Below are positions 1 through 8,265 of a DNA stretch of 17,666 nucleotides, piece by piece. The notes beneath the pieces were generated by a model. That model was not told the origin of the DNA and ran no database searches. It saw only the letters and a list, made by a program, of their open reading frames with translations. The position numbers were made by a program, and so were the translations under genes. The stretch is from Eubacterium sp. TM05-53 (GTDB lineage Bacteria > Bacillota_I > Bacilli_A > Erysipelotrichales > Erysipelotrichaceae). Positions within the stretch are counted from its first letter, which is position 1, and every line of letters begins with the position of its first letter. The DNA lies in the NCBI RefSeq assembly GCF_003436425.1, contig NZ_QSPK01000050.1:1-17666 (forward strand), read 5' to 3'.

Positions 1-7
1 AAAAAAT

Positions 8-43
8 AAATAATCTTCAAACATGGAAAATTGAAGATTATTT
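8..43. terminator. AT-rich terminator-like hairpin at left edge
   Basis: A perfect 13-bp inverted repeat (8-20 with 31-43) encloses a 10-nt loop. The stem is AT-rich. A-rich sequence lies to its left and TTATTT is the end of its right arm, so it could act as a weak terminator for a plus-strand gene that ends before this window. Read on the minus strand it is followed by ATTTTTT, but no minus-strand gene lies close enough on its right to need it. It sits upstream of the purB promoter, so it is not part of the purB leader. Confidence 0.4.
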
Positions 44-75
44 CATGCGTAATCACTATTATACAACAATTGAAG

Positions 76-104
76 TTGAATTTAAAAATTGAAACACATA
101 TAAT
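76..104 (+). promoter_or_regulatory. purB promoter (sigma-A type)
   Basis: TTGAAT (76-81) and a perfect TATAAT (99-104) are separated by 17 bp. Transcription should begin near G111, giving a leader of about 34 nt. That leader starts with a small stem-loop, GTTAG (111-115) paired with CTAAC (123-127). It is too short to hold a purine riboswitch. Confidence 0.75.
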
Positions 105-144
105 ATTAATGTTAGGAAAAAACTAACTAGAATAGGTGGAACAA

Positions 145-1575
145 ATGAACGAATATTACCAATCTCCTCTTTCACAGAGATATGCATCTAAGGAAATGCA
201 GGCATTATTTTCAAACGACAAAAAATTTACGACATGGAGAAGACTTTGGATTGCTCTTGCAGAGTCTGAAAAAGAACTTGGATTAGACATTACCGAAGAA
301 CAAATCGAAGAATTGAAAGCACACGCTTTAGATATTAACTATGATGTCGCAAAAGCTAGAGAAAAAGAAGTGCGTCACGATGTTATGTCACACGTATATG
401 CGTATGGAGTGCAATGCCCAAAAGCTAAAGGAATCATTCACTTAGGCGCAACAAGCTGCTACGTTGGTGACAACACAGATTTAATTATCATGCACGAAGC
501 TTTAGAGCTTGTACAAAAGAAAATTGTCAATGTATTAGAAAAATTAGAAGAATTCGCATTAAAATACAAAGACATGCCATGTCTTGCGTTTACTCACTTC
601 CAACCCGCTCAACCAACAACTGTAGGTAAAAGAGCTAGCTTATGGGCACAAGACTTATATATGGACTATGTTGAAATCCAGCATTTATTAGATAATAAGA
701 AATTATTAGGATGCAAAGGAACAACAGGTACACAGGCAAGCTTTATGGAATTGTTTGAAGGAGATACAGACAAAGTTAAAGCTTTAGATAAAAAAATCTG
801 TGAAAAATTAGGTTACGACCAATATTTCGCAGTCAGTGGACAAACATATACTCGTAAATATGATACACAAGTATTACAAGTCTTAGTTCAAATTGCACAA
901 AGTGCACACAAATTCAGTAATGATATTCGTTTATTACAACATATGAAAGAAATCGAAGAACCATTTGAAAAATCACAAATCGGTTCAAGCGCAATGGCCT
1001 ACAAACGTAACCCTATGCGTTCAGAAAGAATGGCGGCTCTAGCTAACTACATCATTGCCGATTCAATCAACCCTGCAATTACTGCAAGTACACAATGGTT
1101 TGAAAGAACATTGGATGATTCCGCAAACAAACGTATTTCGATTGCCGAAGCCTTCTTAGCAACGGATGGATTATTAGATCTTTACTTAAATGTAAGTGAT
1201 GGTTTAGTTGTATATCCAAAAGTTGTAGAAGCTAACTTATTAAAAGAATTACCGTTCATGGCGACAGAAAACATTATGATGGATGCTGTTAAAGCCGGTG
1301 GTGACCGTCAAGAGTTACACGAATTGATTCGTCAACACTCAATGGCAGCAGGTCGTGTTGTTAAAGAAGAAGGTAAACCAAACGATTTGATCGACCGTAT
1401 TGCAGCCGATCCAAAATTTGGCATGACAAAAGAACAAATCCTTTCAATCATGAAACCAGAAAACTTCGTTGGACGTTCTGTTCAACAAACAGAAGAATTC
1501 TTCAAAGACTTCATTGATCCAATTCTAGCTAAAGAAAAAGATGCATTAGGAATGCACGCTGCAATTAACGTATAA
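145..1575 (+). CDS. purB: Adenylosuccinate lyase
   Basis: Cytosolic enzyme of purine synthesis. It removes fumarate from SAICAR in the IMP pathway and from adenylosuccinate to give AMP. The fumarase/aspartase-superfamily signature GSSAMAYKRNP lies near residue 280, with the mobile catalytic loop serine in it. The N-terminus (NEYYQSPLSQRYAS) and the length of about 476 residues resemble the longer, eukaryote-like ADSL branch rather than the roughly 430-residue Bacillus type. A GTG at 136 is in frame, but it overlaps the AGGTGG ribosome site (134-139). The ATG at 145, five bases after that site, is therefore the better start. The gene is monocistronic with its own promoter and terminator, and no other purine gene is in the window. 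Confidence 0.95.
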   Translation: MNEYYQSPLSQRYASKEMQALFSNDKKFTTWRRLWIALAESEKELGLDITEEQIEELKAHALDINYDVAKAREKEVRHDVMSHVYAYGVQCPKAKGIIHLGATSCYVGDNTDLIIMHEALELVQKKIVNVLEKLEEFALKYKDMPCLAFTHFQPAQPTTVGKRASLWAQDLYMDYVEIQHLLDNKKLLGCKGTTGTQASFMELFEGDTDKVKALDKKICEKLGYDQYFAVSGQTYTRKYDTQVLQVLVQIAQSAHKFSNDIRLLQHMKEIEEPFEKSQIGSSAMAYKRNPMRSERMAALANYIIADSINPAITASTQWFERTLDDSANKRISIAEAFLATDGLLDLYLNVSDGLVVYPKVVEANLLKELPFMATENIMMDAVKAGGDRQELHELIRQHSMAAGRVVKEEGKPNDLIDRIAADPKFGMTKEQILSIMKPENFVGRSVQQTEEFFKDFIDPILAKEKDALGMHAAINV

Positions 1576-1605
1576 AAAAATCAGAGCTCATATGAGCTCT
1601 TTTTT
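1573..1605. terminator. Bidirectional terminator between purB and ygjP-like gene
   Basis: Stem AGAGCTCA (1583-1590) pairs with TGAGCTCT (1593-1600). It is preceded by an A run (1574-1580) and followed by a T run (1599-1605), so it has a U-tract on both strands. It separates two convergent genes. The T run runs into the stop codon of the minus-strand gene, and the A run begins at the purB stop. Confidence 0.9.
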
Positions 1606-2224
1606 AATACAAATTCGGAATTGGCTTCTTTTTATTTTCTTTCATGATCTCTTTATAGTTTGGCATCCAAGTACATAGTAAATCATAGAATTCTTTTGAA
1701 TGATTTAAATGATACAAATGAGCCAATTCATGAAGAATGATCGCATCCACAAATTCAAGGGGCATGAATATAAGATTCACATTGAAACAAATCTTATGTT
1801 TAGCCGGAGTGCAACTGCCCCACTTACTCTTATAAAAGCCATATTGTAAAGAAATATCATGTATGTGTAATTGTTCGCAAAAGAATTCAAAACGAAGATC
1901 GATATACTTCTTGGCATTCTGCTTCAAAAATAGTTGAATCAACTTTGTATCTGGATACAAATATAAATCATAATCTTCAACATAACACTTTCGTTTATCA
2001 ATATAATGTAATCTATATTCATTACCTAATAAAGGGATCCTGTCATTTTCTTTTGAAAGAGTAAACTTACTTAATTGATTTTGGATCCAAGCTTCTTGTT
2101 CTTGCACAAAATTATCAATTTCCCTTTTAGAAACATAGAAAGGAGCGCTTACACAAACCACTCCTTCAACTACACGTATTTTTATTTTTTTACAATTGGA
2201 CTTACGATGAAGTACATACTCCAT
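1604..2224 (-). CDS. YgjP/SprT-like zinc metallopeptidase (M48/DUF45 type)
   Basis: A 206-residue protein of the YgjP (DUF45) family. The zinc-protease motif HELAH is at residues 165-169 and a further histidine, H175 in NHSKEF, is the expected third metal ligand. The family marker KWGSC lies about 30 residues before HELAH. No signal peptide or membrane segment is visible, so it is probably cytosolic. The physiological substrate of this family is not established. It is the last gene of the recN unit: its ATG overlaps the mrp stop as TAATG, which indicates translational coupling, and the shared bidirectional terminator follows directly. The family call is confident but the activity is inferred from the motif alone. 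Confidence 0.85.
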   Translation of the reverse strand: MEYVLHRKSNCKKIKIRVVEGVVCVSAPFYVSKREIDNFVQEQEAWIQNQLSKFTLSKENDRIPLLGNEYRLHYIDKRKCYVEDYDLYLYPDTKLIQLFLKQNAKKYIDLRFEFFCEQLHIHDISLQYGFYKSKWGSCTPAKHKICFNVNLIFMPLEFVDAIILHELAHLYHLNHSKEFYDLLCTWMPNYKEIMKENKKKPIPNLY

Positions 2225-3057
2225 TAGGCAATATCTTCTAAGATTTCAGTCGCAATATCACTTAAATAGGCATCTACTTTTTCTTGTTGTTCCTTAGAAT
2301 ATGCATCATATTCATTGATATCACGAATCAAATCCAACATAGGAAGTGTTCCATATAATTTTGTACAAGTTGAATTACATAATGTTTCCACATCTTCCTT
2401 CTTATAGAATTCAATTCTTTCATGACAATTTGGACATTCTAAGTACGCCATATTTTCAATGATACCAAGCACTTTCACTTCCATCTTTTCACACATGTGA
2501 CAAGCCTTTTCTACAATCATACTTACCATTGGCTGCGGTGTAGATACCATGATTACACCCTGTACTGGAATGGACTGCATAATTGTTAGGGCTACATCTC
2601 CAGTTCCAGGAGGCATATCAATCAATAAGACATCCAAATCACCCCATACAACATCTGTATAGAATTGTTTAACAACACCACCAATAACTGGACCACGCCA
2701 AATTACTGGATCAGATTCTGATTGTACCAAGAAGTTTAAAGACATAACTTTAATTCCTTCTTTTGATTCAATTGGAATCAATTGCTGCTTTTCATTTCCA
2801 TACGCATGCTGGTTTATCAAAGCTAAAAGTCTAGGGATACTAGGACCTGTAATATCCGCATCCATAATACCAACTTTCAAGCCTTTTTTTGCCATGGCCT
2901 TAGCCAACATAACAGTAACAGTGGATTTACCAACACCACCCTTACCAGACATTACAGTGATAATATTTTTGATGTGGTTATCTGGATTCGATTGAATTCC
3001 ACATGTTTCACTGTTCTTACCACATTTTCCTTGAGAAGGACAACCTTCACATGACAT
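2224..3057 (-). CDS. mrp: Mrp/NBP35-family P-loop ATPase (Fe-S carrier type)
   Basis: A 277-residue SIMIBI-class ATPase. The deviant Walker A SGKGGVGKST is at residues 37-46, DADITGPS follows at about 67, and the switch/Walker B region LLIDMPPGTGD is near 144-154. The CPNC pair (C208, C211) is the motif that bridges a shared 4Fe-4S cluster at the dimer interface in Mrp/ApbC/Nbp35 proteins. A short cysteine-rich N-terminus (C3, C6, C12, C19) replaces the DUF59/MIP18 domain found in longer Mrp proteins. The likely role is assembly or transfer of Fe-S clusters in the cytosol. The ribosome site GGAGGAG (3065-3071) abuts the stop of the upstream xer gene, and the 3' end overlaps the next ATG as TAATG. 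Confidence 0.9.
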   Translation of the reverse strand: MSCEGCPSQGKCGKNSETCGIQSNPDNHIKNIITVMSGKGGVGKSTVTVMLAKAMAKKGLKVGIMDADITGPSIPRLLALINQHAYGNEKQQLIPIESKEGIKVMSLNFLVQSESDPVIWRGPVIGGVVKQFYTDVVWGDLDVLLIDMPPGTGDVALTIMQSIPVQGVIMVSTPQPMVSMIVEKACHMCEKMEVKVLGIIENMAYLECPNCHERIEFYKKEDVETLCNSTCTKLYGTLPMLDLIRDINEYDAYSKEQQEKVDAYLSDIATEILEDIA

Positions 3058-3060
3058 ATA

Positions 3061-3963
3061 CTACTCCTCCTTTTGTTTTTCTATTTTTTGAAAACAACGA
3101 TCATATACACTTGTCAAACGCTGATCTTGAATATGCGTATAAATCTGCGTCGTTTGAATATTTGAATGTCCCAATAACTCCTGTACGATTCTTAGATCCG
3201 CATCCCCATCTAATAGATGTGTCGCAAACGAATGCCTGAAACTGTGTGCTGAAATTTTAGGATTCAAATTTAATGCATTGACTTTATTTTTGATCATCAA
3301 ATGTACATATTGCCGAGTACAACGACGGCCTAAACGATTCACAAAAAAATACGAAACATTCTTTACATCCCAAATACTACGAATGGAATCTAAATAATAT
3401 TTCATCTGTGAAATACAATACGAAGAAATCGGAATCACACGTTCCTTATCCCCTTTTCCTTTGACCTTTAAGATGCCTTCTGACAAATGCACATCATTCA
3501 ACTTTAACTCACAAAGCTCACTTACACGCAAACCACAAGAATATAATACAACTAATATCGTTTTATTATATTGATCAATCTCATTGTCTTGAAAAGATGA
3601 AAAAACTTTCTTAACCTCATCCACCGACAAATAAACAGGCAGATGTTTAGATGATTTCATCCCATGAATTAATAAAGATACATCTTTGACTTCAGGATGC
3701 GCAATCGATATCTGCAAATGAAAAGAATGAATACTCGCAATCATACGATTGAGACTTGAGGCAATGTGATCTTCGGCATAGACATCCAAAAAGTCTTCGA
3801 TATCCAAAACCGAAACATTCTCACACTTTGTAATATTTCTTTCCTTTAAGAAATTCAAATACACCTCAATATCATGAAGATACGATTGTTGCGTCTTCTT
3901 TGATTTTCTTTGCAGAACATTCAAATATAAACGATAATCCTCTAATGCATCTTTTAATTCCAT
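3061..3963 (-). CDS. Tyrosine recombinase, XerC/XerD type
   Basis: A site-specific recombinase of 300 residues, the usual Xer length. A SAM-like core-binding domain occupies about residues 1-100 and a catalytic domain the rest. All active-site residues are visible: R146 (CGLRVSEL), K170 (GKGDKER), H240 and R243 (HSFRH), H266 (LLGHSN) and nucleophile Y275 (IYTH). Length and completeness suggest a chromosome-dimer resolvase rather than a phage integrase, but XerC versus XerD cannot be settled here and no dif site was recognised. A TTG at 3981 is in frame, but the ATG at 3963 matches where Xer proteins begin. Neither start has a ribosome site. A perfect extended -10 lies just upstream of the ATG. 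Confidence 0.9.
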   Translation of the reverse strand: MELKDALEDYRLYLNVLQRKSKKTQQSYLHDIEVYLNFLKERNITKCENVSVLDIEDFLDVYAEDHIASSLNRMIASIHSFHLQISIAHPEVKDVSLLIHGMKSSKHLPVYLSVDEVKKVFSSFQDNEIDQYNKTILVVLYSCGLRVSELCELKLNDVHLSEGILKVKGKGDKERVIPISSYCISQMKYYLDSIRSIWDVKNVSYFFVNRLGRRCTRQYVHLMIKNKVNALNLNPKISAHSFRHSFATHLLDGDADLRIVQELLGHSNIQTTQIYTHIQDQRLTSVYDRCFQKIEKQKEE

Positions 3964-3969
3964 AAAAGT

Positions 3970-3978
3970 ATTATAACA
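3970..3978 (-). promoter_or_regulatory. Extended -10 promoter for a possible leaderless xer mRNA
   Basis: On the minus strand TGT followed by TATAAT (-10 at 3975-3970) forms a perfect TGn extended -10. The predicted start, seven bases beyond the -10, is the A of the xer ATG at 3963. The -35 position holds ACCAAT, a poor match, which extended -10 promoters can tolerate. Whether it is active is not shown by sequence. Confidence 0.4.
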
Positions 3979-3982
3979 CAAA

Positions 3983-4636
3983 TCAAATATAAATTGGTTC
4001 TAATACCTTCATGTCACAACTTGATTCTTTAACTGCTTCAATTAATACCGATTTTACTTGGTTGTCACGATGATCATATGCGAACTGCAAGTTACGAATA
4101 CTAAAGTGATTCGCATACAAAACTTTATTGATCTCATTTAAACGATTCGGACGATGCACCATATAAAAGCGCCCATAACTCTTCAATAATCGATTCGCAT
4201 GGAAGACCAATTGTTCCAAAGTCAAATTCTCTTCCATTCTCCCTAAATGACGAAAATTCAATTGTTCCGGTAGCTGATTGGCATCCATTTTAAAGTATGG
4301 CGGATTAGAAACAATCACATCAAACAAGGAACCCTCATATTCTTGTATAGGAGAATTGACAATTTTTACAGGATGCGAAATAAACATATCCGCATTCTTT
4401 TGAGCAACCTTACTCGTCTCTTCTAATATTTCAACACCCACAAGTTCTTTGACATCAAACTGATCTAAATAAACAAGTATTGCCCCATTATTCGTACCAA
4501 TATCTAAAATGCGCTCTTGCTTTTTTAAACGTACAAATTGAGCCAAAAGTTTTGTGTCTGTATTGAAACGAAAATGCTCTTTATCTTGATATAACTTCAA
4601 GTTTTCATCAATAAAATAATCTAAAGTTAAACTCAA
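3983..4636 (-). CDS. trmN6: tRNA1(Val) adenine-37 N6-methyltransferase family (YfiC/TrmN6)
   Basis: A 217-residue class I SAM-dependent methyltransferase. The SAM-binding glycine loop DIGTNNG is at residues 45-51 and the amino-methylating NPPY motif, in context NPPYF, is at 111-114. This combination and the size fit the TrmN6/YfiC (Bacillus YabB) family, which methylates an adenine in the anticodon loop of tRNA; a ribosomal RNA or protein target cannot be excluded. It begins with TTG at 4636. That start is supported by a strong AAGGAGG seven bases upstream, and it overlaps the dinB stop as TTGA, so translation is probably coupled. The gene ends 19 bases before the preferred xer ATG. Confidence 0.8.
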   Translation of the reverse strand: MSLTLDYFIDENLKLYQDKEHFRFNTDTKLLAQFVRLKKQERILDIGTNNGAILVYLDQFDVKELVGVEILEETSKVAQKNADMFISHPVKIVNSPIQEYEGSLFDVIVSNPPYFKMDANQLPEQLNFRHLGRMEENLTLEQLVFHANRLLKSYGRFYMVHRPNRLNEINKVLYANHFSIRNLQFAYDHRDNQVKSVLIEAVKESSCDMKVLEPIYI

Positions 4637-5802
4637 TTGGCATCCTCCTTCTTCAATAAATCACTGGCCTTTATAAAACATTTACTATCCATTTTTTCAT
4701 TCAGACGATTCAATATAAAATCCGTATTCTCTTGTGGTGCATCAAATAAATCAATCTGCTCCACAATCTGTTTGGCATCTTTTAAAGAACCAATATGCAC
4801 ACCGATATAACGATAGCCAATGGGTTCAAAATAAGATTCAAGCAACTGCATACAAGCCCCAAAAATCATTGGATATGTATTCGCATAAGTACTCAGATTC
4901 ATACTGTGACACACATTATGAAACGCTGTATCTCTTAAAGTTAACGTAACAAGCTTTCCTTTTTGGTTCTCACGCTGCATTTTATGCGTTAATTCTTTAA
5001 CGATATTTTCAAGGCAACTCCTCACTTCATCAATCGAATATAAATCATTTGAATACGTTCTAGAAATCGAAATACTCTTTTGCGTAGTAGAATAACATAA
5101 AGTTGCACTCGAATTTCCTCTTGCCTTTTGAATCAAAGAATACGACGATTTACCCAATCTATGCATGATCTTTTGTTCATTCTTTTCATCCGCAAAATCA
5201 CCAATTGTATAAATACCCATTTCATTTAAAATAGGCACACTCTTTTTACCAATACCATTCATTTCATTGATTTTTAAAGGCCATAGTTTTGTTGAAAGCT
5301 CTGACTTTCTTAAAACCGTGATCCCTTTGGGCTTACGCATGTCACTCGCCATTTTCGCAAGAAAACGATTGGGCGCAACACCAATCGAACAATTCAAATG
5401 ACACTTTTCATAAACACCATTTTGAATTTCAAACACTAAATCCAAAGGCCTTTTATAACGCTTAATAATATCCGTTACATCCATGTAACACTCATCTATA
5501 CTCGCCGGTTCAATTTGATGTGTATATGTCTTTAAATACGCAAAAAACTGAGCAGACATCGAACGATAATAGCCATAGTCGCCTTGGATCAATACTAAAT
5601 CTGGACATAGACGCAAAGCCTCATAGACAGGCATTGCACTATGTACGCCATATTTTCGAGCCTCATAATTTGCGGTTGAAATCACACCTCGCTTGGAAGT
5701 GGAGCCTACCGCAACTGGAAACTCTTTTAAATCCGGATTTTTTATTTCTTCACAACTCGCAAAAAAGGCATTTAAATCAATATGTAATATGACTCTAGCC
5801 AT
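4633..5802 (-). CDS. dinB: DNA polymerase IV (Y family)
   Basis: A 389-residue translesion polymerase. Catalytic acidic residues are D9 (HIDLNAFFAS) and D103-E104 (SIDECYMD). The thumb helix-hairpin-helix is marked by GIGKKS near 183, and the little-finger domain follows. A beta-clamp binding motif, QIDLF, is at 349-353. It bypasses lesions at stalled forks with low fidelity. The ATG overlaps the end of recN by 8 bases and the TGA stop overlaps the TTG start of trmN6. Co-transcription with recN puts two damage-response genes in one unit, but no complete Gram-positive LexA box was found upstream of recN. Confidence 0.93.
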   Translation of the reverse strand: MARVILHIDLNAFFASCEEIKNPDLKEFPVAVGSTSKRGVISTANYEARKYGVHSAMPVYEALRLCPDLVLIQGDYGYYRSMSAQFFAYLKTYTHQIEPASIDECYMDVTDIIKRYKRPLDLVFEIQNGVYEKCHLNCSIGVAPNRFLAKMASDMRKPKGITVLRKSELSTKLWPLKINEMNGIGKKSVPILNEMGIYTIGDFADEKNEQKIMHRLGKSSYSLIQKARGNSSATLCYSTTQKSISISRTYSNDLYSIDEVRSCLENIVKELTHKMQRENQKGKLVTLTLRDTAFHNVCHSMNLSTYANTYPMIFGACMQLLESYFEPIGYRYIGVHIGSLKDAKQIVEQIDLFDAPQENTDFILNRLNEKMDSKCFIKASDLLKKEDAN

Positions 5803-7429
5803 GAATCTTCACCCATAGATCTTGCATCGATTCTTTTGCCTTTTGACTTGCTTCACCACTTGTCATTACAGCTAATTCCTGAATCGTTTTGTCTTGATCA
5901 AGTTCTTGTACACTTGTGATGGTTTCACTTGCAGATGCCTTTTTATTGACCAAATAATGCGTATTGGCATAGACGGCAACACTTGCCAAGTGGGTAATAC
6001 ATAAAACTTGATAATTCTTTGATAAAGCCTTCATCTTAGCTCCCATAGCCAAGGCTACTTTACCGCTGACACCCGTATCGATTTCATCAAAGATGATGGT
6101 TTCAATACCATTTGTTGCTTGGAATACCACTTTTAATGCCAACATCAAACGAGATAGTTCACCACCAGATGCAGAAGCACTCAAGCTTGAAAAATCCTGT
6201 CCTGGATTCATAGAAACTAGAAATTCAATGTCATCCATTCCATTGCTTGAAGGTTTCTTTTCCATACAAGAAATCTTAAAACGAGCATGTTCTAACATCA
6301 AGTCTTTACAATGTTCCATCACTTTTGATTCAAGTTGAGAAAAGACTTCTTTTCTTTTTGATGACAACGCATTTGCCAGCTTCATATAAGCCGAAAACGA
6401 TTCTTCTTTTTCTTTTTCCAATTTATCAAACACATCCTGACGATGAATTATACGATCAATCTTATCCATGATACTCTTTTTAGATTCCATCAAAGTCGTA
6501 TATGAACCACCATATTTTCGATATAATTTCTTGATCAAATATTGACGGCTTTGAAGACTATCCAAATCTAAAGAATCATTTGAATGTGTATCACGCATAT
6601 GTTTTAATTCTTCATCCACACTCTGTAAAGAATAATACAAATTTTTAAATGATTCTTCATAGTCATTTAAGATGGGTGATTTTGAAGCTTGTTTATACAA
6701 AGTATATAAAGAGTCTAAGGCTCCATTTTCTTTATCAATTTCATATAAACAAGAAGAAAGATCTTCTTTATTTTTATACCATGTGGTTGCCTCATGAATC
6801 TGATTGTTTAGCACATCCAATTCATCTTCTTGAATATTCGCATTCTCAATTTCATCGAGCTGCGCCGTTAAAAACTCCAATTCGGCATCCGAAAACTCTT
6901 CGTTTTTTAACGTTTCTAATTCATTTAAGATATTTGAATATGAAGTATACGCTTCCTTTACAGAAGCTTTTAAATCCATAGTTTTCGCATAACTATCCAA
7001 CAATTCCATTTGAACAGATGTGTCCATTAAACGATACGTATCCATTTGCGAATGAATATCGACCAATAGATTGACAATCTTACGTACAAAAGAGAGTGTC
7101 GTGATCTGTTGATTGATACGTACAGTACTTTTATTATTATTTAAAATGGTACGCGAAATAATCACTTGATCATCAACTTCAAAGCCATTCTCTTCTAAAA
7201 TCGCATTGACCTTTTCATTGGATGTTAAAACCATCGATAAGATGGCCTTATCTTTTCCATTACGAATCACATTCGATTTAATTCGATTCCCACTCAAATA
7301 GCCAATCGCATCAATTAATAATGATTTACCAGCACCTGTTTCCCCGGTAATCACACTCATTCCATCTGTAAAGTCTATGATACAAGATTTGAATAATACA
7401 TAATCTTTTACTGACAATTGTTCAATCAC
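5795..7429 (-). CDS. recN: DNA repair protein RecN
   Basis: An SMC-like ATPase of 544 residues that acts early in double-strand break repair by bridging DNA ends. Walker A GETGAGKS is at residues 29-36, followed by long glutamate/lysine-rich coiled-coil segments (about 150-370). The ABC signature SGGEL starts at residue 421 and Walker B IIFDE has D448-E449. The start codon is GTG, four bases after GAGGTGG. It heads the recN-dinB-trmN6-xer-mrp-ygjP unit and is separated from tlyA by a terminator. In Bacillus, argR/ahrC usually lies between tlyA and recN; here it is absent. Confidence 0.95.
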   Translation of the reverse strand: MIEQLSVKDYVLFKSCIIDFTDGMSVITGETGAGKSLLIDAIGYLSGNRIKSNVIRNGKDKAILSMVLTSNEKVNAILEENGFEVDDQVIISRTILNNNKSTVRINQQITTLSFVRKIVNLLVDIHSQMDTYRLMDTSVQMELLDSYAKTMDLKASVKEAYTSYSNILNELETLKNEEFSDAELEFLTAQLDEIENANIQEDELDVLNNQIHEATTWYKNKEDLSSCLYEIDKENGALDSLYTLYKQASKSPILNDYEESFKNLYYSLQSVDEELKHMRDTHSNDSLDLDSLQSRQYLIKKLYRKYGGSYTTLMESKKSIMDKIDRIIHRQDVFDKLEKEKEESFSAYMKLANALSSKRKEVFSQLESKVMEHCKDLMLEHARFKISCMEKKPSSNGMDDIEFLVSMNPGQDFSSLSASASGGELSRLMLALKVVFQATNGIETIIFDEIDTGVSGKVALAMGAKMKALSKNYQVLCITHLASVAVYANTHYLVNKKASASETITSVQELDQDKTIQELAVMTSGEASQKAKESMQDLWVKIHG

Positions 7430-7484
7430 AAAACCACCTCAAGTCTACTTACTATTTTAACTTAAATCCAAATGAAAATAAACG

Positions 7485-7512
7485 ATTATAATCCATGTGA
7501 ACGAGAAAACAA
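7485..7512 (-). promoter_or_regulatory. Candidate recN-operon promoter
   Basis: On the minus strand TTGTTT (7512-7507) and TATAAT (7490-7485) are separated by 16 bp, giving a start near 7478 and a leader of about 48 nt. The -35 lies at the end of the tlyA terminator U-tract. A lone GAAC half-site (7499-7502, plus strand) lies in the spacer, but the partner GTTC needed for an SOS box is missing. Confidence 0.5.
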
Positions 7513-7546
7513 AAAAATAAGAATATCTTCACATTAAGATATTCTT
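7510..7546 (-). terminator. Terminator of the dxs-tlyA unit
   Basis: Arms AAGAATATCTT and AAGATATTCTT (11 bp; 7519-7529 with 7536-7546) have a 6-nt loop and a minus-strand U-tract at 7511-7517. The stem includes the last codons of tlyA and the stop codon falls at the loop, so the terminator is partly coding. Confidence 0.9.
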
Positions 7547-8265
7547 AAATCTTTGGCATACACCATATATTCCTGATTGCCACTTCTTCCTTCTAGAATG
7601 CTTGGCATCGCTTCAACACTTCCATAATATTGAAATAGAAAAGATTTTACATCTTCAACAATCTGTAAGGCAAGCTTAGAATTCTTTAGAACGCCATGCT
7701 TATTCAAAGCAGTAGGACCACACTCAAATTGTGGTTTTACAAGTATCGCAATATGGCGAATGGATAAAACACGTAATACATGTTCCAATATAGTCTTACA
7801 AGATATAAAACTAACATCCATGCACATAAAATCAATCGATTCATCAAACCATTCTGGTACAATTTCACGAGCGTTGTGCCCTTCCATTTTGATTACACGA
7901 CAATCTTGATCTAATTCTTTGGCAAGTTGAAGATGTCCAACATCCAAGGCATATACTTTTTTAGCACCATATCGAAGACAAACATCTGTAAATCCACCTG
8001 TACTTGCTCCAATATCCAATACAACTTGATTTTGAATATTCACATTGTACTTATCTAAACAACCCTTTAGCTTAAAGGCACCACGAGATACAAATTCATC
8101 TTCAGTATGTGTTACGACAATATCATCTTCATCATTTACTAAAAAACTAGCCTTTGTGATGACTTTTCCATTGACACTGATTTTACCTTCTTTGATCATA
8201 TCCTGTGCTTTTGCACGAGACGAAATCTGATTCAGTAAAGCTTTATCTAAACGAATCTTATCCAT
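7534..8265 (-). CDS. tlyA: TlyA-type 2'-O-ribose rRNA methyltransferase (hemolysin A family)
   Basis: A 243-residue protein with an N-terminal S4 RNA-binding domain (about 1-58) and an FtsJ-like SAM methyltransferase domain. The SAM loop LDIGASTGG is at 83-91. Candidate K-D-K catalytic residues are K65 (SRGAFKL), D150 (MDVSFIS) and K177 (LVKPQFE). The family methylates ribose at 23S C1920 and, in some species, 16S C1409; the older hemolysin label reflects a different assay. A longer reading to 8358 adds an unrelated N-terminus lying over dxs. The ATG at 8265 (MDKIRLDKAL) begins exactly where S4 domains do and overlaps the dxs stop by 8 bases, indicating coupling. Confidence 0.92.
   Translation of the reverse strand: MDKIRLDKALLNQISSRAKAQDMIKEGKISVNGKVITKASFLVNDEDDIVVTHTEDEFVSRGAFKLKGCLDKYNVNIQNQVVLDIGASTGGFTDVCLRYGAKKVYALDVGHLQLAKELDQDCRVIKMEGHNAREIVPEWFDESIDFMCMDVSFISCKTILEHVLRVLSIRHIAILVKPQFECGPTALNKHGVLKNSKLALQIVEDVKSFLFQYYGSVEAMPSILEGRSGNQEYMVYAKDLRIS

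Noticed and set aside
104..144. Purine riboswitch or T-box upstream of purB
   Set aside because: The promoter leaves a leader of about 34 nt, too short for either, and no conserved core is seen.
7485..7512. SOS (LexA) operator for recN-dinB
   Set aside because: Only one GAAC half-site (7499-7502) is present. The matching GTTC at the correct distance is AAAC.
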